Shown here: positions 1-14,892 of the stretch, piece by piece
Layout of the letters: every line of letters starts with the position of its first letter
Numbering within the stretch: position 1 is the first letter of the stretch
Source: DASTPP01 sp035762175
GTDB taxonomy: Bacteria; Myxococcota_A; Polyangia; Polyangiales; Polyangiaceae
Length of the DNA stretch: 63,965 nt
Assembly: GCA_035762175.1 (NCBI GenBank)
Contig: DASTPP010000006.1
Coordinates: 1 to 63,965, forward strand
Reading direction: 5' to 3'
The notes under the pieces: model-generated
What the model saw: the letters and a program-made list of their open reading frames with translations, nothing else
Databases searched by the model: none
What the model was told of the DNA's origin: nothing
Position numbers and translations under genes: made by a program

Positions 1-336
1 CGCTCGCGCGTCTTCGAGCTGCGGGCGCCCGAGGCGGCGGTCGGCGCGTGCGCGCGGCCCGAGCGCCCTCGCTTCGCCGCGGCCGACGCGGCCGAGCGGG
101 CCGGCTGCGCGGTCGAGCTCGACTGGCACGAGGGCGAGCGTGCCTTTGCCGGCTCGACGTCCGGGCGCGCGTGCCCCAGCGGGCTGCGGGGGGCGAGCTA
201 TGCGACCAGCGAGGTGCGCCTCGACGCCGAGCGGCTCGTCTCGTGGGACCGCGGCTACGACGACGCGGGCAAGCAGGTGTGGGGCGCGACCAAGGGGCCC
301 TACGAGTTCGTGCGCCGGGGCGAGCGGCCGCGCTGA
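1..336 (+). CDS. CpcT/CpeT-like protein, 3' part
   Basis: The window opens inside this gene; 111 codons remain before TGA. The tail carries the family pattern CPSGLRGASYATSEV, then SWDRGYD and GKQVWGATKGPYEFVR, which matches the C-terminal half of CpcT/CpeT proteins. In cyanobacteria these attach bilin chromophores to phycobiliproteins; in non-photosynthetic bacteria the family has no settled function, so a chromophore-lyase role is not implied here. A possible signal or lipoprotein N-terminus lies outside the window. Nothing downstream appears co-transcribed, because the next recognisable coding stretch is a dipeptidase remnant on the other strand. The family assignment is fairly sure; the role is unknown. 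Confidence 0.75.
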   Translation, partial: RSRVFELRAPEAAVGACARPERPRFAAADAAERAGCAVELDWHEGERAFAGSTSGRACPSGLRGASYATSEVRLDAERLVSWDRGYDDAGKQVWGATKGPYEFVRRGERPR

Positions 337-370
337 GCGACGCCCGCGGCCGCCGACGTCCACCACGCCC

Positions 371-679
371 TCAAAGCGCTTCTCCCTCCTGCGCCTGGCG
401 CAACACGCGCAAGAAGTTGGCCCCCCAAAGCTTACGAACCTGGCCTGCGGTGTAGCCGCGCCGCAGCAGCTCGCGAGTCACGTTGGGCGCCTCGCCGACG
501 TGGGCAAACCCGACCACGCCCCCGCCGTGGTTGAAGTCCGAGCTCAGCCCCACGTGATCGTCGCCGACCAGTCGCACCGCGTAGTCGACCGCATCGAGGT
601 AGTCGGCCAGCGTGGCGAAGCGCCACTGGGTGCGCGAATACGTGGTGTACGCCGCCAGGTACGAGGCGTAGCGGTGCCT
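371..679 (-). pseudogene. membrane dipeptidase (peptidase M19) C-terminal remnant
   Basis: About 100 codons ending at TGA match the C-terminus of renal/membrane dipeptidases: DYLDAVDYAVRLVGDDHVGL, SSDFNHGGG, then ELLRRGY and KLWGANFLRVLR. Intact M19 enzymes have roughly 350-400 residues and bind two zinc ions through an N-terminal HxD and later Glu/His residues. All of that part is missing. Upstream of about 680 the reading frame stays open but turns into Arg/Ser-rich sequence without homology and then into the palindromic array at 798-1019. This looks like a 5' deletion, so no active enzyme is expected. Confidence 0.75.
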
Positions 680-797
680 CTCGCTGCTCGGAGGGGTCTC
701 GGAGCGCGAACGCTTACCCCTGGTGTCCTGCGTGCGTTGGACCCGCCGGGACCTCGGCCCCCGGCCTTGAGCGCGCCAGAGCCCGGGCGGGCAAACC

Positions 798-1019
798 AAA
801 CGTCGAGGTTCCCCCCGGGCCGAACTTTGACCCGAACCAAACCTCGAGGGTTGGGTCAGCGACGATCGTTCGTCGAACCGAAACCTCGAGGTTTGGTCCG
901 CCGACGATTCTTCGGCGAGACCAAACCTCGAGGTTTGGGGCGGAGCCGAATTTTCATCGCCCCCAAACCTCGAGGTTTCCCCCGGGCCAGAATTTCATCG
1001 ACCCTAAACCTCGAGGTTT
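798..1019. repeat. phased array of six AAACCTCGAGGTTT palindromes
   Basis: A 14-bp palindrome, AAACCTCGAGGTTT, recurs at 798 (degenerate), 839 (one base changed), 881, 923, 965 and 1006. Spacing is 41, 42, 42, 42 and 41 bp, about four helical turns, so all copies lie on one face of the DNA. The intervening 27-28 bp are partly alike (GACGAT or TTCATCG blocks). No gene crosses the array. It could be a protein-binding array or a satellite-type tandem repeat. A related 41-bp array lies at 25716-25815. Confidence 0.85.
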
Positions 1020-1351
1020 GGTCCAAGGCCGTTTTCGCGGGGCGAGCGCCCCCAGCAGACTTCGCCGGCGTAGGCGCCGACGACCACCCCGGGGTGCACG
1101 TCGGCGCAGCACCGCCGTGGTCACGACGTGCAGTTCATCACGAGCCGCGCGGTCGCACCGCGCGGAGCAGGCGGTGCTGCGCCGACGTGCACCCCGCTCG
1201 AGGGGTAGACAAGAGGCCTCGGCGAAGGCGACGAACGCTTCGCCAGAGCCCGTGCTGCCTCGAAACCGCGAGCGTGCTCACCGCGGCTTCGAGGCCCTGG
1301 TGCTCCCGGCGTCCGCCCGCGGGGCGTCGCCGGGCGCGTCGATGGGGGGTG
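1020..1351. other. non-coding stretch
   Basis: This stretch lies between the palindromic array and the stop codon of the orphan gene at 1352. Open frames here are Arg-rich and look like chance frames of GC-rich DNA. I see no tRNA, terminator or recognisable remnant. Confidence 0.5.
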
Positions 1352-2473
1352 TCAGCCCCCGCCGGCCTCGCCCTCGCCAGGCTCGCTCGGGTCGGGCTCG
1401 CGGTCGTCGGGCTCGGCGGGCTCGGGCTCGCCCCCCTGGGGCCGGCGGGCCCGGCGTCGGCTGTGGCCGAGCGGCGGGGCGATGTCATCGACGTCGCCCT
1501 CGTTCCAGCGCAAGAACGAGACGACACGGCGGCCCTGGTCGTAGGCATTCGCCATCAGGGTGTAGGCCTTGGCGACGCGTTCGGCGGCCTCGTCGGGGTC
1601 GCCCGAGCCGTCAGCGCCCGATTGCCGCTGGCCGAGCGCTTCGAGCAAGAGGCCGCCGAGTTCGGCCGCCCGAGCGAGGTCGGCCTCGGTCAGCGGCGTC
1701 TTGGCGAGGATCTCGGGCCCCGCGTCGCGCAAGAGCCCGACGAGGGACGAGAGGTCTTGCGCGGTGTCGACGTGGCCCGCGCCCCGGCGCACGGCGGCGA
1801 CCTCGAGCGGGTCGAGCAGGCCGAAGGTGGCGAGCGTCTCGGCGCTCGAGAGCAGGCGCACGCGCAGCGGCGCCGCCTCGGTGAGCAGGGCGCGCACGCG
1901 CGTCTCGCCCCCGTCGTGCGGCAAGGCGCGGGCGTGGGCGTAGGCGGCGGCGAGGGCGTAGTCGCGCAGCTTGTCGAGCGACGCGAAGGGCGGGTTGACG
2001 AAGGTCGCGCGCATTTCGTCGCGCAGCCGCAGCATCTTGGGCAGCGCGCCGAGCACCAGCACGACCGCGTTCGGCACGTTCACGGTCGAGCGGCGCACCG
2101 CCTCGCGGGGCAGGGCGTCGATCTCGGCCTGGACGCGGGCCATGGCCGCCGCCCCCTCGGAGGCGCCAGCGACCAGGACAAGGGATGCGCCGACGCCCCC
2201 GTTCGGGGATGCGCCGGCGCCCCCCGCAACGGGCTCGGCGGCGTCTCCGTCGCCCTCGCGGCCTTCGTCGCCGCCCTTGGGGGCGCTGCGGGCGGCGCCA
2301 CGCTTCTTGGGGGCGCGGCCACCGTTCGGGCGGTCGCGGGGCTTCGCGGCGGGCCGGGCGGCCGCCTTCGGGGGTTGGTTGGGGGGGTGGTTCATGGGTT
2401 GGCTCACGGGGGACGAAAGGGGACGGTTGGGCTGCAGATGGAGGATGGCTTCGGTATTGGTTCGGCGGGTCAC
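1352..2473 (-). CDS. orphan protein, Polyangia type, 373 aa
   Basis: I place the start at GTG 2473, eight bases after a GGAG. The frame is open further upstream but without a ribosome site. The first ~130 residues are disordered and rich in Ala, Pro, Lys and Arg. A helical core of ~230 residues follows, with the stretches VPNAVVLVLGALPKMLRLRD, PPFASLDKLRDYALAAAYAHA and AYTLMANAYDQGRRVVSFLR. The end is acidic and Pro/Glu-rich. No catalytic motif, signal peptide or membrane segment is visible. From memory, similar proteins occur in several copies per genome in Polyangia, but I cannot name a function. It stands alone, facing away from the phage genes that follow. Confidence 0.65.
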   Translation of the reverse strand: MTRRTNTEAILHLQPNRPLSSPVSQPMNHPPNQPPKAAARPAAKPRDRPNGGRAPKKRGAARSAPKGGDEGREGDGDAAEPVAGGAGASPNGGVGASLVLVAGASEGAAAMARVQAEIDALPREAVRRSTVNVPNAVVLVLGALPKMLRLRDEMRATFVNPPFASLDKLRDYALAAAYAHARALPHDGGETRVRALLTEAAPLRVRLLSSAETLATFGLLDPLEVAAVRRGAGHVDTAQDLSSLVGLLRDAGPEILAKTPLTEADLARAAELGGLLLEALGQRQSGADGSGDPDEAAERVAKAYTLMANAYDQGRRVVSFLRWNEGDVDDIAPPLGHSRRRARRPQGGEPEPAEPDDREPDPSEPGEGEAGGG

Positions 2474-2689
2474 GGTAGGTTCTCCGAGGTCGACCCCCGC
2501 CCCCCGGCCCCTCGTGGCCAGGCTTTGGGTGTCACCTACCCGCTCGGCCAGGCGCCCGAGCCAGTTGCCCGATTTTTTCTCGCCCCCCTCCGATTTTCGG
2601 CGGCGAGGGCAAAACCTGCTGGTTTCGGGGGCGCTACCGCCGTCTCTGCGAGCGCCGCCCCCCGCGCCGGAGCCAAAGCACAAGCGCCC

Positions 2690-3060
2690 CTCACGACGAA
2701 CGCGACGGGTCGCAGCCGCCCGGGCTCGACGGGCTGCGCGAGCGCGCCCGGGACGAGCTCGTCCGCCGCGGCTACCGCGTGCGCGTCATGGGCATCCGCT
2801 TCTGGCGCTTCCGCTCCCAGACGCCGGTGACGCGTGCCCCCGAGCGGCTGACCGACATGGTCGAGAAGCTCGTGCGCGTCGGCGTCTTGACCCCGGAGGA
2901 GGCGCGCGTCTTGGCGAGCGACGTGTTCAACCGCGAGTTCCGCAAGATTGGCGAGGCCTGGACCAAACAGCCCCTCACGCGGCGGCGCCTCGTCGCCGAG
3001 GCCATGGCGCGGGCGGCGCGAGCGACGGAGGGCGTGCCGCGTGCCCTCGAGGCAAGCTTC
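2690..3060 (+). pseudogene. phage portal protein C-terminal remnant
   Basis: One frame reads LRERARDELVRRGYRVRV, then MGIRFWRFRSQTPVTRAPER, LTDMVEKLVRVGVLTPEEAR and FREFRKIGEAW-like sequence, the C-terminal pattern of tailed-phage portal proteins. The portal forms the dodecameric ring through which DNA enters the capsid. Only about 120 residues remain of an expected 400-500. The frame loses resemblance above about 2690 and near 3060, where the head-protein remnant continues in another frame. This is a decayed prophage piece, not a working gene. Confidence 0.6.
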
Positions 3061-3074
3061 GGCGGGGCGGCCAG

Positions 3075-3476
3075 GTGTCGACCTACGCCGAGGCCGGCAT
3101 CGAGCGGTACGTGCTGCGCGCCGTGCTCGACGAGGTGACGACGCCCCCGTGCCGCTTCCTCGACGGCAAGGTCTTCGCCGTGCGCGACGCGCTCGCCCGC
3201 TTCGACCGGCTCGAGCGCGCCGAGGGCCCCGAGGCCGCCCTGGACCTTCGCCCCTGGCTCCGCGAGGGCCCCGACCCGGAGGGGGGCGGCCGGCGGCTCT
3301 ACGTGCGGCAGGGCGGCGAGCGCGTGACCGTGGCGCGCGTCGTGCGCTCGGGGGCGGGCGCGCGCGACGACCGCGGCGCCTTCACGGCCGACCCCGGCGA
3401 GCGGATGCTCTCGGGCTTCGGCCTCGACCTGCCGCCCTTCCACGCGAACTGCCGCACGACGACCGTGCCGGCCTAA
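3075..3476 (+). pseudogene. phage head morphogenesis protein (SPP1 gp7 / Mu F type) C-terminal remnant
   Basis: From GTG 3075 to TAA the frame reads AVLDEVTTPPCRFLDGKVFA, later FGLDLPPFHANCRTTTVP. The paired motifs CRxLDGKxF and PPxHxNCRT are the signature of the minor head protein family (SPP1 gp7, Mu gpF). The N-terminal half of the family is absent, and the join to the portal remnant shifts frame. A GTG is available but with no clear ribosome site. With the portal remnant it marks a largely deleted prophage; no capsid, terminase or integrase is visible nearby. Confidence 0.65.
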
Positions 3477-3570
3477 GTTCGTGCGCACGAGAACGCCTCG
3501 ACCCGGCGCTGCCCCCCGGCTCCACCCGGCCACCCGACGGGGCCATGGGGTCGATGGGGGCGGCGGCCCC

Positions 3571-4377
3571 CTACGCCGGCGCCGAGGGCCTCTCGACGTG
3601 CCAGACAAAGGCGTCGCCCGCGGCGTGCAGGGTGCTGACGGCCGTCCGACTCGCCGCCCCGGGCAAGCGAAAGGGCAGGTCCACGAGGTGCCACGACTTG
3701 AACCCCACGCCCAGCCACCGCAGCGCCTCGATCGTGCGCTTTCGATCGCGCACTTCGGTCACGACGAGGACGCCGCCGCCCTCCTCGACCAGCCCCCGCT
3801 CGTAGCCCCAAAGCCATCGTTCGATGGGCATCGACGAGCCCATCACGACCGTACGGCCCGTCCGCCGATCGAAAAACGCGCCCAGGGCGCCGGCCATCGC
3901 GAGCGTCGGAAACACCCAGAAGCCGGGCGTCTCCTGAATTTGCTCGGCGACGATGCCGTCGCCCCGGAGGGCTTCCGAAGCCGCCTGGAGGGCGGCGTAG
4001 AAGGCGTCGGCCGGCCCCTCGAACGCGAAGGGGAAGGCGGGCGCCTCGGCCAGCCTGCCTTCGAAGCGAAGGGAGCCGGAGACCGCGCCCTGCCTGGAGA
4101 AGTCGGCCGTCATCGTGGCAAGCCGCAGCTCTACCAAGGGCGTCCCGTCGATGCTCGCCCCGCCGGCCTCGACGACCTTTCGGGCCCTCTCGAGCGCCCC
4201 CTCGACGGTCGTCCCGAAGGCGTCGAGCGGCGTTTCGAACGCGACGTCGCAGGTCGACTCGTAGCCGCCGCCCTCGCGTCGCAGGCGGCGATGCAAGTGC
4301 GACCCCCACACGACCGGGCTCGGCCCGGCGGCCCATGCGAGCGTGCCGAACCTCAGGAGGAGCGGGCCGCGACGCAT
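3571..4377 (-). CDS. hypothetical protein, 268 aa
   Basis: The frame from ATG 4377 has balanced composition with well-spread aromatic residues (VWGSHLHRRL, ETPGFWVFPTLAMAGALGAF, IERWLWGYERGL), as expected of a genuine soluble or peripheral protein. No known domain, signal peptide or clear membrane helix stands out. Its start codon overlaps the start of the plus-strand gene at 4376 by two bases within a single CATG, so one of the two starts is probably placed wrongly. No Shine-Dalgarno precedes this ATG. It sits between a prophage remnant and three small genes; I cannot say whether it belongs to the phage. Confidence 0.55.
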   Translation of the reverse strand: MRRGPLLLRFGTLAWAAGPSPVVWGSHLHRRLRREGGGYESTCDVAFETPLDAFGTTVEGALERARKVVEAGGASIDGTPLVELRLATMTADFSRQGAVSGSLRFEGRLAEAPAFPFAFEGPADAFYAALQAASEALRGDGIVAEQIQETPGFWVFPTLAMAGALGAFFDRRTGRTVVMGSSMPIERWLWGYERGLVEEGGGVLVVTEVRDRKRTIEALRWLGVGFKSWHLVDLPFRLPGAASRTAVSTLHAAGDAFVWHVERPSAPA

Positions 4378-4759
4378 GTCCGGGCGCCCGATTCAAGCAC
4401 GCCCGCCTGGCGCGAAGCAAGCGGCCGGGCCCCTCGGCGTCGCGCTCAGCGCGCTCGAGAGCCTGACCGAGGCGGTCGAGCTCCTGAGCACCGTCGCCGA
4501 CGGCGAGGGCGCGGCCGACCTGCCCGCGCTCGCGGGCGAGCTTCGCGAGGCGGCCGACGCGCTCGCGGGCGCCGCCGGCTACGAGCCCACGTCCGACGAA
4601 GGCGAGGCCGGGAACGAGGGCGACGACGGGGACGGCGGCGACGTCGGCGCCGTCATCACCGCCTCGGCCCGGGCGGCGCCCCCGTGCCGGGCGAGGCCGC
4701 GACGCTCGAGGGCGCCTACCGCTTCGTGCGCGCGCCGCTCGCCGCCGAGAGCGACCTGA
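4376..4759 (+). CDS. small acidic hypothetical protein, possibly frameshifted
   Basis: ATG 4376 follows an AGGAGG at 4355-4360, with a long 15-base gap. Residues about 25-100 look genuine: an amphipathic helix (ALESLTEAVELLSTV, LPALAGELREAADALAG) and then an acidic Glu/Asp/Gly tail. After about residue 105 the sequence turns Arg/Pro-rich, while the next gene begins in another frame at 4684. This suggests either a short protein with a random tail or a frameshift joining the two. No family is recognised. It shares its CATG start with the divergent gene at 3571-4377. Confidence 0.4.
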   Translation: MSGRPIQARPPGAKQAAGPLGVALSALESLTEAVELLSTVADGEGAADLPALAGELREAADALAGAAGYEPTSDEGEAGNEGDDGDGGDVGAVITASARAAPPCRARPRRSRAPTASCARRSPPRAT

Positions 4760-5130
4760 CCCGCCTCGTGCGGGCCCTGCTCCGGGCGCTCAAGCGCGAG
4801 GTGCTCGCGAACGTGTCGCTGACCGTCGCGCTCGACTACCACGACGGGGCGGACGCGGGCGCGCTCGAAACCGTGCCCCTGACGAAGCTGCCCGCGCTCG
4901 TCGTGACCGGGCCGCGGCTCGTCCCGAGCCCCTTCTACAGCGAGAACGTGCCGGTCGAGCGGGCCGCCCTCGGGCCGAAGGGGCCCGAGCTCGAGCGCCT
5001 GAGGCCGCCCTACACGGCGGACCTCCTCTTCGACGAAGGGATGCCGCTCGACCGGAGTCGGGCCGTCGCAACGGCCAGCCTCGAGGTGGGCGGCGAAGGC
5101 GGCGTCGCCGCAGGGGGAGACGACCCGTGA
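4684..5130 (+). CDS. hypothetical protein, possibly phage-derived, 148 aa
   Basis: I start it at GTG 4684 (VPGEAATLEGAYRFVRAPLA). The sequence is globular and mixed alpha/beta (LVRALLRALKREVLANVSLT, KLPALVVTGPRLVPSPFYSE) without recognised motifs. It overlaps the end of the previous small gene by 76 bp and runs into the next gene with a GTGA stop/start overlap at 5127-5130. That is typical of translational coupling in compact phage-like operons. Its position downstream of portal and head remnants makes a phage structural origin plausible but unproven. The start codon is uncertain. Confidence 0.45.
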   Translation: MPGEAATLEGAYRFVRAPLAAESDLTRLVRALLRALKREVLANVSLTVALDYHDGADAGALETVPLTKLPALVVTGPRLVPSPFYSENVPVERAALGPKGPELERLRPPYTADLLFDEGMPLDRSRAVATASLEVGGEGGVAAGGDDP

Positions 5131-5489
5131 TCGCGCTCACCAACCAGAGCGGCCGCAGGCTGACCTTCGTGCTCGAGCACGAGCCCTACTGCGTCGCGCT
5201 CGGCCCCGACGCCGAGCTCGAGTGGGAGGTCTACGCGCCCCCGGCCCGCGCCGGCGCCCTGCGCTTCGTCGAGATGCCCGACGATCTGGTCGACTACCGG
5301 CCGAGCGCCCGCCACGCGTCCCACTTTCTGGACCTTCGCTTGCTCGACGCCACCTTCGCCGAGACGCTCGCCGAGTTCTACGCGCAAGGGGGGCCCGACG
5401 GCGCCGAGATGCTCGTCTCGGCCGGCGAGTACCTCCACCCCGAAGCCCTCCGGGCCCGCCCGCCGCGCGCCCGCCGCCCGGGCCGCTGA
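5127..5489 (+). CDS. hypothetical protein, translationally coupled, 120 aa
   Basis: The GTG start lies inside the stop region of the preceding gene (GTGA), so it is probably translated by re-initiation. The protein (IALTNQSGRRLTFVLEHEPY, ELEWEVYAPP, DDLVDYRPSARHASHFLDLR) is acidic with a basic Pro/Arg tail. It has no signal peptide, membrane segment or recognised domain. It ends 22 bp before the SMP-30-like scrap. Together with 4684-5130 it forms a two-gene unit of unknown function in the prophage-remnant zone. Confidence 0.5.
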   Translation: MIALTNQSGRRLTFVLEHEPYCVALGPDAELEWEVYAPPARAGALRFVEMPDDLVDYRPSARHASHFLDLRLLDATFAETLAEFYAQGGPDGAEMLVSAGEYLHPEALRARPPRARRPGR

Positions 5490-5510
5490 CGGTGCGCCGC
5501 GCCGCACGAC

Positions 5511-5612
5511 GCTACCCGTTCCCGGAGGGCGCGGTCGTCTACAACGACCTCGCCCAGGACGAAGACGGCAACCTCTACATGATCGACTCGTTCGGGGCGC
5601 CGATCCTGAGCT
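5511..5612 (+). pseudogene. scrap of an SMP-30/gluconolactonase-like beta-propeller gene
   Basis: A short stretch reads YPFPEGAVVYNDLAQDEDGN followed by LYMIDSFGAPIL, a typical beta-propeller blade of SMP-30/gluconolactonase-like hydrolases (ND-A-D--GN-Y--DS). Resemblance stops on both sides after about 33 residues. Its downstream half is read on the opposite strand as the last residues of hmp. It is a remnant only. Confidence 0.45.
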
Positions 5613-6834
5613 GCCGTTCCGCGCCGTGCGGGCGCGCCTGCGCGGAGCACGAGTCGGAGGCGAGCGGCTCGTCGGGGCCGAAGAATTCGTAATGAATGCG
5701 CGCGCGCGGCACGCCCGACGCTAGCGCGTCGCGGAAGGCGGCCTGCATGAAGGGCTTGGGCCCGACGAGGTAGACGTCGGCGTCGCGGTCGGCCGGCAGG
5801 TGCTCGGCCAGCCGCGCCGCGTCGAGGCGCCCGGCCTGGTGGGGCCCGTCGCCGGGGCCGGGCTCGTCGTAATAGTAGGTCGCCGTCACGTTCGCGTGGC
5901 GCGCGGCGAGGGCGTCGACGCGGTCGCGGAAGGCGTGCACCGCGCGGCACTGCGTCGCGTGGACGAATCGGACGGGCCGGCCCGAGGGCGCGACGCTCTC
6001 GAGCATGCTCATCGCCGGGGTAACGCCTACGCCCGCGGTCAGCAGGACGAGCGGGCGCCGGGCGCCGGGCTCGAGGACGAAGGCGCCGGCGGGGGGCAGC
6101 AGGCGCAGCTCGGTCCCGACGGGCGCCCGGTCGTGCAGCCAGTTCGAAACCAGACCGCCCGGCTCGCGCTTGACGCTGATGCGGTAGAAAGGCTCGCCCG
6201 GCGGGCCCGAGAGCGAGTAGTTGCGCCGCAGGAGCGCGCCCTCGATCTGGAGCAAGAGCGTGATGTACTGGCCGGGCTCGAAGCGCAAGAGCGCCCCGCC
6301 GTCGGCGGGCTCGAGGTAGAACGACGTGATGGTGGCGCTCTCGGGCACGACGCGCGCGACCCGGAACGCGCGGGCGCCGCGCCAGCCGCCGGGGGCCTCG
6401 GCCCGCGCGCGGTAGGCGGCCTCCTCGGCCCGGGTGAGCAGGTCGGCGAGCGCCCCGTAGGCCTCGCCCCAGGCCCGCAGGACGTCGGGCGTCGCGGCCT
6501 CGCCCAGCACGTCGGCGACGGCGCCGAGCAGGCAGCGCCCGACGACGGGGTAGTGCTCGGGCAGCACCCCGAGCGACACGTGCTTCTGCACCACCTGCGT
6601 CACGAGCGGCGCGAGCTCTTCGAGCCGATCGAGGTGCTGCGCGTAGGCGACGACGGCGCGGGCGAGGGCGCGGGCCTGCGCGCCGCTGGCCTGGTGCGCC
6701 TGGTTGAAGAAGGCCCGCAGGGCCGGGTGCTCGCGGAGCATCTGGTCGTAAAACCGCCTGGCGATGGCCTCGCCGTGCTGCTGCAGGGCGGGCACCGTGG
6801 CGCGAACGAGCGACTTGGTCTGGTCGGAGAGCAT
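5575..6834 (-). CDS. hmp: flavohaemoglobin, nitric oxide dioxygenase
   Basis: Hmp oxidises NO with O2 to nitrate, using haem, FAD and NAD(P)H in the cytosol. The globin domain (about 1-140) has the proximal-His helix VQKHVSLGVLPEHYPVVG. The FAD domain has LLRRNYSLSGPPG, and the reductase domain has LTAGVGVTPAMSMLE and ends near YEFFGPDEPLA. ATG 6834 is preceded by GAGGGA at good distance. At 419 residues it is slightly longer than usual (about 400). The extra ~20 C-terminal residues are encoded by DNA shared with the SMP-30-like scrap, so its end has probably been remodelled. A sigma54-like promoter and NorR-type sites precede it, with norR divergent. Confidence 0.95.
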   Translation of the reverse strand: MLSDQTKSLVRATVPALQQHGEAIARRFYDQMLREHPALRAFFNQAHQASGAQARALARAVVAYAQHLDRLEELAPLVTQVVQKHVSLGVLPEHYPVVGRCLLGAVADVLGEAATPDVLRAWGEAYGALADLLTRAEEAAYRARAEAPGGWRGARAFRVARVVPESATITSFYLEPADGGALLRFEPGQYITLLLQIEGALLRRNYSLSGPPGEPFYRISVKREPGGLVSNWLHDRAPVGTELRLLPPAGAFVLEPGARRPLVLLTAGVGVTPAMSMLESVAPSGRPVRFVHATQCRAVHAFRDRVDALAARHANVTATYYYDEPGPGDGPHQAGRLDAARLAEHLPADRDADVYLVGPKPFMQAAFRDALASGVPRARIHYEFFGPDEPLASDSCSAQARPHGAERQLRIGAPNESIM

Positions 6835-6902
6835 GGGTCGTCCCTCGGGTGGGTGGGGCGCCCGGGCCGGCGGCGCGGGCGTCGTGGTCTGCCCTCTCCC
6901 TC

Positions 6903-6918
6903 ATCAACCTTCGTGCCG
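6903..6918 (-). promoter_or_regulatory. sigma54-like -24/-12 promoter of hmp
   Basis: On the minus strand the sequence is CGGCACGAAGGTTGAT, against the sigma54 consensus TGGCACGNNNNTTGCW. Two positions differ (first base, and A for C in the -12 box). It would start transcription near 6890, about 55 bases before the hmp ATG, and lies downstream of the NorR-type sites. This is what a NorR-activated promoter should look like. Confidence 0.6.
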
Positions 6919-6972
6919 GCCGCCGCGCGCCCGGCGGCGGCCGAATGCGGCGGGCGCGCGGGGCTCGTGGTC

Positions 6973-7012
6973 GTCTTGACAACGGAGGCCGCGTCGTCTT
7001 AGTGACCACGAC

Positions 7013-7019
<7 letters not shown>
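6973..7019. promoter_or_regulatory. candidate NorR sites and a palindrome between hmp and norR
   Basis: Two GT-N7-AC elements, the known NorR core, begin at 6973 (GTCTTGACAAC) and 6996 (GTCTTAGTGAC), 23 bp apart. A perfect inverted repeat TGACCACgacGTGGTCA follows at 7003-7019 and overlaps the proposed norR start, suggesting autoregulation. The elements lie 55-100 bp upstream of the sigma54-like promoter of hmp, normal for enhancer sites. Confidence 0.5.
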
Positions 7020-8575
<1,556 letters not shown>

Positions 8576-8691
8576 GAGGGCCCGCGCCCGCTTGACGAGC
8601 GCCCGCAGCCTCGCCCGCTCGGCCTTGCCCAGGCCCCGAGCCGCTCGCCTCTCACCCCGACCTACGCCCTCTTGCCCACCCGGCCCTGCCG

Positions 8692-8709
8692 TTTCGGCCG
8701 CAGCCGAAA
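8692..8709. terminator. small hairpin between convergent genes
   Basis: TTTCGGC-cgca-GCCGAAA forms a 7-bp stem with a 4-base loop in the 276-bp gap between convergent norR and the response regulator. There is no T-run, so it is a weak candidate for a bidirectional terminator. The rest of the gap holds a direct repeat of GGGCAAGCCC near 8768 and 8788, and no gene. Confidence 0.3.
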
Positions 8710-8851
8710 TCGGCTTCCCGCCGGGTTCAGCCGCTTGTGCGCTCGCTTGAGCAAGCTCGCCGCCCGTTGGGCAAGCCCCGGGGGCGCTGGGCAAGCCCTG
8801 GCGCCGGCCGGTCGAGGCGCGAAGGAGACAGCGTGCGCCCCCCGAGCCGGG

Positions 8852-9351
8852 TCACGTCGAGCCCTTGTCGAACACGCGGCTCATCTCCTTGCGCAGGCGG
8901 TCGACCTGCCGCTTGCTCCGGCCGATGCGCACGCACCGGCGCAGCACGTCGAGCAGCTTCTCGTGCGCGTCCTCGCGCCCCTTGATGACGAAGCCCGCGG
9001 GCGCGTACTCGTTGATGACGTCGAGCGGCTCCTTGAAGTCTTGGTAGGCCGAGTAGAACACGACGGGCAGCTCGGGCAGCCGCTCGCGGATGCGCCGGTA
9101 GACCTCGAAGCCGTCCATCTCGGGCATCTTGACGTCGAGCACCGCCGCCTCGAGCCGCTCGTTCAGCCGCGCCAGGGCCTCGCGGCCCGAGCCGCACAGC
9201 ACCGCGTCGAACTCGTCCTTGAGCGTCAGCTCGAGGCCCGCGCGCACCAGCGGGTTGTCGTCGACCACCAAGATGGCCGGCTTCGGCTCCTTCTCGGCCG
9301 GCCCGCCCTTGGCCCCGAGGCGCGCGAGCGACGCCAGGCGGTTCGATCTGC

Positions 9352-9355
<4 letters not shown>
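8852..9355 (-). CDS. single-domain response regulator (second of two)
   Basis: A 167-residue receiver protein: acidic pair in ILVVDDNPLVRAGLELTL, phospho-acceptor Asp in AAVLDVKMPEMDGFEV, switch Ser in FYSAYQD and conserved Lys in AGFVIKG. The remaining ~35 residues are a basic helical tail, with no DNA-binding or enzymatic output domain. Its ATG overlaps the stop of the upstream giant histidine kinase in an ATGA, so the two are translationally coupled and it is the likely phosphotransfer partner. It resembles the regulator at 14893-15342, sharing the unusual YSAYxD and PxGxxxKG segments, so the pair probably arose by duplication. Confidence 0.9.
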
Positions 9356-14808
<5,453 letters not shown>

Positions 14809-14892
14809 GTCGTCCCTCTCGCGTCTCGGGGGAACCCCAGCGCAGGCGGCGGGCGGGCGCGGGCGGCGGCGCGCCGAGCCCCCGCCGTCGGC

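Noticed and set aside
798..1019. CRISPR array
   Set aside because: The repeated unit is a 14-bp palindrome, spacers of 27-28 bp resemble each other, and no cas gene is present.
140..2830. 896-codon plus-strand frame across the palindromic array
   Set aside because: Arg/Gly/Pro-rich with no domain; it crosses a pseudogene, a repeat array and the antisense of an orphan gene.
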